Below are positions 62,520-64,000 of a stretch of DNA of 64,000 nucleotides, in pieces (within the stretch, counting starts at the first letter, position 1; each line of letters begins with the position of its first letter). Location of the stretch: positions 2,356,001 through 2,420,000 of the forward strand of contig NZ_CP102287.1 of assembly GCF_025151385.1 (NCBI RefSeq), in the 5' to 3' direction. Position numbers and translations under genes: made by a program. The notes under the pieces are model-generated. The model had not been told where the DNA came from. It saw nothing but the letters and a program-made list of their open reading frames with translations, and did not search any database. The stretch comes from Hoylesella buccalis ATCC 35310 (GTDB lineage: Bacteria > Bacteroidota > Bacteroidia > Bacteroidales > Bacteroidaceae).

Positions 62520-63057
62520 ATACTTCTCATACTTTTATCTATCAATAATGAAGTAGATTTGTTTTTGCGCTTTATTAACAAACCTGATGCACTATAATTT
62601 GTCCTATCTGTTTTGTAGATGATATGGAGTTACTGCCAATCAGATATAAAGAATTTTCTTGACAACATACCCCTCTCTCCTTGGCGTATTTGTGAACAAC
62701 CTTGATCTTGGGCGCAAATACGCCAAATATAAAGGATTTTTGCATGTGATTGATAAACAGGTTTTTATAAATCTCCTTCGTTGTTTTTCAATCTTTTATG
62801 ACGTCTTTCTTTGCCAAAAGCATTGCTTAAAGTGCCTAATGTGTATGCCTTTACGGGTCAAAGGCATGTTGGTAAGCAGGCAAAATGATGGCTTTTATCG
62901 CTTGAAAACCTCTTTTTTGTGTAAATAATCGAGATTACGTATAAAATAACCGCTTGTTTGCGGTACGTTTGCCTATTGTTTTTTTCTATATTGAAAGTTT
63001 TGAAGTGCCGTTTTTGGGGCCATTTTTTGATAAAATATTCAACAGATTGGCGTGCCA
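62520..63057 (-). repeat. ~540-bp intergenic repeat, copy B (inverted relative to 11704-12241)
   Basis: Its reverse complement matches copy A over both flanks (62520-62726 and 62813-63057) with scattered substitutions, while the 86-base middle (62727-62812) is unrelated to copy A. The TTGGCGTATTTG/CAAATACGCCAA palindrome is kept at 62681-62726. The stretches 62390-62519 and 63058-63306 beside it show no gene that I can recognise. Confidence 0.85.
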
Positions 63058-63306
63058 GTGTAAACCTTTTGAGTTGCAGCAAGCACAGCAAGCACGGCAC
63101 TTTGCCACAGGCTGGCAACCCAAAAGCCCGCAGACTAACCCAGTTGATGCACATGCCTGGCTGCGATTGAAATTCGTTGTGTATCTCTGCTTACAATGGT
63201 ACCATAACGCTTCATCAACGTGAATTTATCTTTCTTTGTATCGCCTGAAGATTCAAAATCTATTTTTATAAATCGATGTACATTTTAATATTTGGGTATC
63301 ACTAGT

Positions 63307-64000
63307 GTCCGGTTAAAATTTCCAGACTATCATTTATTTCGTTAATATTCAATGAGATACATCGATTTAAAAATTTTCCGATTTGATTTCTTATCTTTGT
63401 ACTGTCTCATATATAAGATAGCACAGGATATGAATGTCGGAAACACTGTACTCTCGCAACTGATGTCTCTCATCCCTGATTACGAGCTCAGGAAATGTGT
63501 TGACAAATATCGAGGGGATTTTCATGCAAGACGTTTCACTTGCCGTGATCAGTTTCTTGTCATGAGTTATGCTCAATTTACTAGCAGTGCAAGTCTTCGA
63601 AGTATAGAAGCTCAACTTACCGCATTCAACTCCAAATTGTACCATGCGGGGTTGAAAATCATGCCAAAATCTACTCTTGCTGATATGAACGAAAAGAAAA
63701 ACTGGCGTATTTATCAAGACTATGCAATGATACTTGTCGATAGAGCTAAGACCCTTTATAAGGATAATTATTACCGTCTGAACATCGACAACATGGTCTA
63801 TGCTTTTGACAGTAGTACCATTAATCTTTGTCTGCAGCTTTGTCCTTGGGCAAAATTCCATCATGATAAAGGGGCGTTCAAAATGCATACCTTGGTTGAT
63901 GTTAAGAACAGTATACCTAACTTTGTTCTCCTTACTCCCGGCAATGTACATGATAGCCAAGCTATGGATATGCTGCCAATCGAAACAGGCGCCTATTACC
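63307..64000 (+). mobile_element. IS4-like insertion sequence, left end (continues past window)
   Basis: Begins with GTCCGGTTAA (63307-63316), one base different from the end of the IS at 61073, and holds a transposase frame open to the window edge. A -7 box TATCTTTG is at 63392-63399 before the transposase start. The right end is not in the window. Confidence 0.75.
63430..64000 (+). CDS. IS4-family transposase (N-terminal part)
   Basis: The frame opens at ATG 63430 with MNVGNTVLSQLMSLIPDYEL and stays open to the last base, giving 190 residues. FTCRDQFLVMSYAQFTSSAS, KSTLADMNEKKNWRIYQDYA and YAFDSSTINLCL (first catalytic Asp) identify the same IS4-type group as the transposase at 61102, but the sequence is clearly different. 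HTLVDVKNSIPNFVLLTPGN and VHDSQAMDML precede the missing second Asp. Truncated only by the window. Confidence 0.92.
   Translation, partial: MNVGNTVLSQLMSLIPDYELRKCVDKYRGDFHARRFTCRDQFLVMSYAQFTSSASLRSIEAQLTAFNSKLYHAGLKIMPKSTLADMNEKKNWRIYQDYAMILVDRAKTLYKDNYYRLNIDNMVYAFDSSTINLCLQLCPWAKFHHDKGAFKMHTLVDVKNSIPNFVLLTPGNVHDSQAMDMLPIETGAYY

Overview
The window looks like a chromosomal segment of a Bacteroidales bacterium, most likely Prevotella or a close relative. The evidence is four SusC-type receptors or TonB relatives with SusD partners, promoters with the Bacteroidota -7 motif TAnnTTTG, a BspA-type surface protein with 26-residue repeats, many lipoproteins, and IS982- and IS4-type insertion sequences. 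No single gene fixes the species.

Layout. 1-5.3 kb: two outer-membrane receptors on the minus strand, a SusC homologue cut by the window edge and a FecA-like TonB receptor. 5.4-6.5 kb: an IS982-family element whose transposase carries an in-frame stop. 6.6-8.3 kb: tRNA-Met(CAT) with promoter and terminator, the fluoride exporter gene crcB and a lipoprotein gene. 8.5-11.3 kb: a complete DpnII-like GATC restriction-modification system. 11.7-12.2 kb: one copy of a ~540-bp intergenic repeat whose inverted partner lies at 62.5-63.1 kb. 12.3-22.4 kb: ADP-ribosylglycohydrolase, a Zn/Cd-type P-ATPase, ruvB, coaD, ybeY, the nadB-nadA-nadC operon and a cation-diffusion facilitator. Near-identical 77-bp promoter-bearing repeats precede ruvB and nadB. 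22.8-32.5 kb: a BspA-like protein with a frameshifted C-terminal tail, two unknown genes, ychF, lgt and a GH2 beta-galactosidase-like gene.

32.9-61.0 kb: a polysaccharide utilisation locus (PUL), all on the plus strand. The order is LacI regulator, FucI-type isomerase, DUF6786-like lipoprotein, SusC/SusD, DUF4945-like lipoprotein, DUF4185 (GH183-type) protein, GH116 enzyme, FucP-type symporter, ribulokinase-like kinase, GH172, a second SusC/SusD pair, a degenerate DUF4886 lipoprotein, a second GH172 and a GNAT acetyltransferase. GH183, GH172 and GH116 are the families with reported D-arabinofuranosidase activity. FucI also isomerises D-arabinose to D-ribulose, FucP also carries D-arabinose, and AraB-type kinases accept ribulose. 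No fuculose aldolase is present. I infer that this locus captures and degrades a D-arabinofuranose polymer, such as mycobacterial-type arabinogalactan or lipoarabinomannan or another bacterial D-arabinan, and sends D-arabinose through D-ribulose 5-phosphate into the pentose phosphate pathway. This is the most interesting system in the window. Most of its non-overlapping intercistronic gaps contain strong hairpins.

61.0-64.0 kb: an intact IS4-family element with target-site duplication, the inverted repeat copy, and the start of another IS4-like element cut by the window end.
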